From Thiohalomonas sp. (GTDB lineage Bacteria; Pseudomonadota; Gammaproteobacteria; GRL18): a stretch of DNA of 5,684 nucleotides. This document shows positions 5,595-5,684 of the stretch, one piece after another; within the stretch, counting starts at the first letter, position 1, and the number at the start of each line of letters is the position of its first letter. The notes under the pieces were generated by a model. That model ran no database searches and was not told the origin of the DNA. It saw nothing but the letters and a program-made list of their open reading frames with translations. The stretch lies in the NCBI GenBank assembly GCA_023864145.1, contig JAIVER010000101.1:1-5684 (forward strand), read 5' to 3'. The position numbers and the translations under genes are program-made.

Positions 5595-5684
5595 ATATAC
5601 CCAATCAACTTGAAAATGCAGGATCGAACACTTGGAAATTATCATTAATTCGAGAATCTAAGGATTTTCCAATGCTCGGTAAAA
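5595..5684 (+). mobile_element. End of a further IS-like element, nested in the right IS copy (partial)
   Basis: From 5595 the sequence ATATACCCA repeats the terminus seen at 5193. TGAAAATGC and GAT then recur at exactly the same spacing, so 21 of 30 positions match (5193-5222 against 5595-5624) while the bases between differ. The similarity starts at the same point where the two IS630 copies stop matching their flanks, and a TA lies at the join. This looks like the end of a related but distinct element inserted into the transposase gene in the same orientation. The rest lies beyond the window. Confidence 0.55.
5672..5684 (+). CDS. Start of an unidentified gene in the nested element (partial)
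   Basis: ATG at 5672 begins MLGK and runs off the window. AAGGA at 5660-5664 is seven bases upstream, a good ribosome site. The gene starts about 77 bases inside the element terminus, where a transposase start would be expected. The same frame is open back to a stop at 5588-5590. Four residues are too few to identify it. Confidence 0.3.

Noticed and set aside
5320..5613. Separate 97-codon plus-strand gene
   Set aside because: Its first residues to about 5379 overlap the true transposase frame, and the rest continues that protein after a one-base shift; it is the second half of the pseudogene.

Overview
The window carries one block of housekeeping genes, all on the minus strand. Read 5'->3' they are yceD (DUF177), rpmF (ribosomal protein L32), plsX, fabH, fabD and fabG. 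This order is the conserved gammaproteobacterial lipid/ribosome operon. With the protein sequences and visibly AT-rich DNA, it points to an AT-rich gammaproteobacterium; I cannot name the genus. All six genes look intact, and the catalytic or signature residues are present in FabH, FabD, FabG and PlsX.

Layout, left to right. Bases 1-89 are the end of an insertion sequence (IS) of IS630 type, with the first codons of its transposase reading off the left edge. A 34-base gap follows, then fabG (124-867), fabD (867-1817, overlapping fabG by one base), fabH (1876-2838), plsX (2926-3972), a 157-base gap with two strong inverted repeats, rpmF (4130-4300) and yceD (4384-4980/5001). Upstream of yceD is a near-consensus sigma-70 promoter (5026-5054, minus strand). 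From 5193 a second copy of the same IS begins in the opposite orientation. Its transposase gene is frameshifted, then cut at about 5595, where the end of a further element with a related terminus starts and runs off the right edge.

How the genes work together. PlsX makes acyl-phosphate for phospholipid synthesis. FabD charges acyl carrier protein (ACP) with malonyl groups, FabH starts fatty acid synthesis, and FabG carries out the first reduction of each cycle. L32 and YceD tie the transcript to ribosome production. A terminator-like hairpin just before plsX could lower lipid-gene expression relative to rpmF.

The most unusual features are in the flanks and gaps. Two IS copies in inverted orientation bracket the operon exactly where acpP (downstream) and the divergent maf gene (upstream) would normally be found. 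A second element is nested in the right copy. A perfect 30-bp palindrome lies between rpmF and plsX. I see no wholly new multi-gene system, and no tRNA, rRNA or CRISPR array. No gene-free stretch exceeds 300 bases, apart from the degraded IS at the right end.
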